From an uncultured Alphaproteobacteria bacterium (lineage in GTDB: Bacteria > Pseudomonadota > Alphaproteobacteria > Puniceispirillales > Puniceispirillaceae), in NCBI GenBank assembly GCA_913064995.1, contig CAJYBL010000070.1, positions 1-7,373 of the forward strand: a stretch of 7,373 nucleotides of DNA. Reading direction: 5' to 3'. Under the pieces are notes generated by a model, which was not told the origin of the DNA, searched no databases, and saw only the letters and a list, made by a program, of their open reading frames with translations. This document shows, piece by piece, positions 7,188 through 7,373 of this stretch. Made by a program: the position numbers and the translations under genes. Position 1 is the stretch's first letter. Each line of letters begins with the position of its first letter.

Positions 7188-7373
7188 ATGATAAAAACGC
7201 CTGATTTCTGGACAAACCGTGGATTGTTAGCCGTGCTGCTGATGCCATTTGCAGGCTTGTGGGCAGGCGCAACATGCATTCGCAATGCGCTGGCGGATGA
7301 AACAAATGCGGCATTACCAATCATCTGTATTGGCAATCTTAGCGCTGGCGGCACTGGCAAAACGCCAGTGACC
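7188..7373 (+). CDS. lpxK: tetraacyldisaccharide 4'-kinase, N-terminal part (cut by window edge)
   Basis: An open frame starts at the ATG at 7188, 13 bases after the waaA stop, and runs off the window end; 62 codons are present. The N-terminal hydrophobic stretch LLAVLLMPFAGLWAGA (13-28) matches the membrane-associated start of LpxK. ICIGNLSAGGTGKTPVT (46-62) is the diagnostic LpxK P-loop; the family usually reads VGNxxxGGxGKTP. LpxK phosphorylates the 4' position of the tetraacyl lipid A disaccharide to make lipid IVA, the acceptor used by WaaA, which matches the neighbouring gene. An ATG at 7171, in a different frame, reaches a stop within six codons and is not the start. A full gene would be about 320-340 codons, so most of it lies beyond the window. 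Confidence 0.93.
   Translation, partial: MIKTPDFWTNRGLLAVLLMPFAGLWAGATCIRNALADETNAALPIICIGNLSAGGTGKTPVT

Overview
The window reads as a chromosomal segment of an alphaproteobacterium with housekeeping genes. It carries arginine biosynthesis, the TldE/PmbA peptidase subunit, and a lipid A / Kdo assembly and export locus. Clues to the group are the short (type 2) ArgC, the adjacent DUF374 - waaA - lpxK gene order seen in many Alphaproteobacteria, and an MsbA with an alphaproteobacterial-looking N-terminus. Base composition looks moderate rather than very GC-rich (not computed). That would fit a marine lineage such as SAR116, but this is a guess from general appearance, not a search result.

Layout from left to right: (1) argC on the minus strand (92-1033), with about 90 bases of unassigned sequence beyond its stop. 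(2) A short divergent spacer (1034-1108) with candidate overlapping promoters. (3) pmbA/tldE (1109-2446), overlapping by 4 bases a dual-specificity/tyrosine-phosphatase-like gene (2443-3102). (4) A convergent junction (3103-3146) built from a short degenerate tandem repeat with a 19-base period. (5) An msbA-type lipid A flippase on the minus strand (3147-4922, probable TTG start). (6) A divergent intergenic region (about 4923-5201) with an AT-rich inverted repeat. (7) A plus-strand lipid A operon: a DUF374 acyltransferase (5202-5876), waaA/kdtA (5873-7174, 4-base overlap) and the first 62 codons of lpxK (7188 to the window edge).

The right half forms one pathway. LpxK phosphorylates the lipid A disaccharide at the 4' position, WaaA adds Kdo, the DUF374 protein probably adds a late acyl chain, and MsbA flips the product across the inner membrane. 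The phosphatase-like protein is the least characterised gene. Its position suggests a possible link to envelope or lipid A phosphate metabolism, but the sequence alone does not prove it. No tRNA, rRNA, CRISPR array, insertion sequence or phage feature was seen. I did not find a clearly novel multi-gene system; the points worth a second look are the phosphatase, the junction repeat and the regulatory regions.
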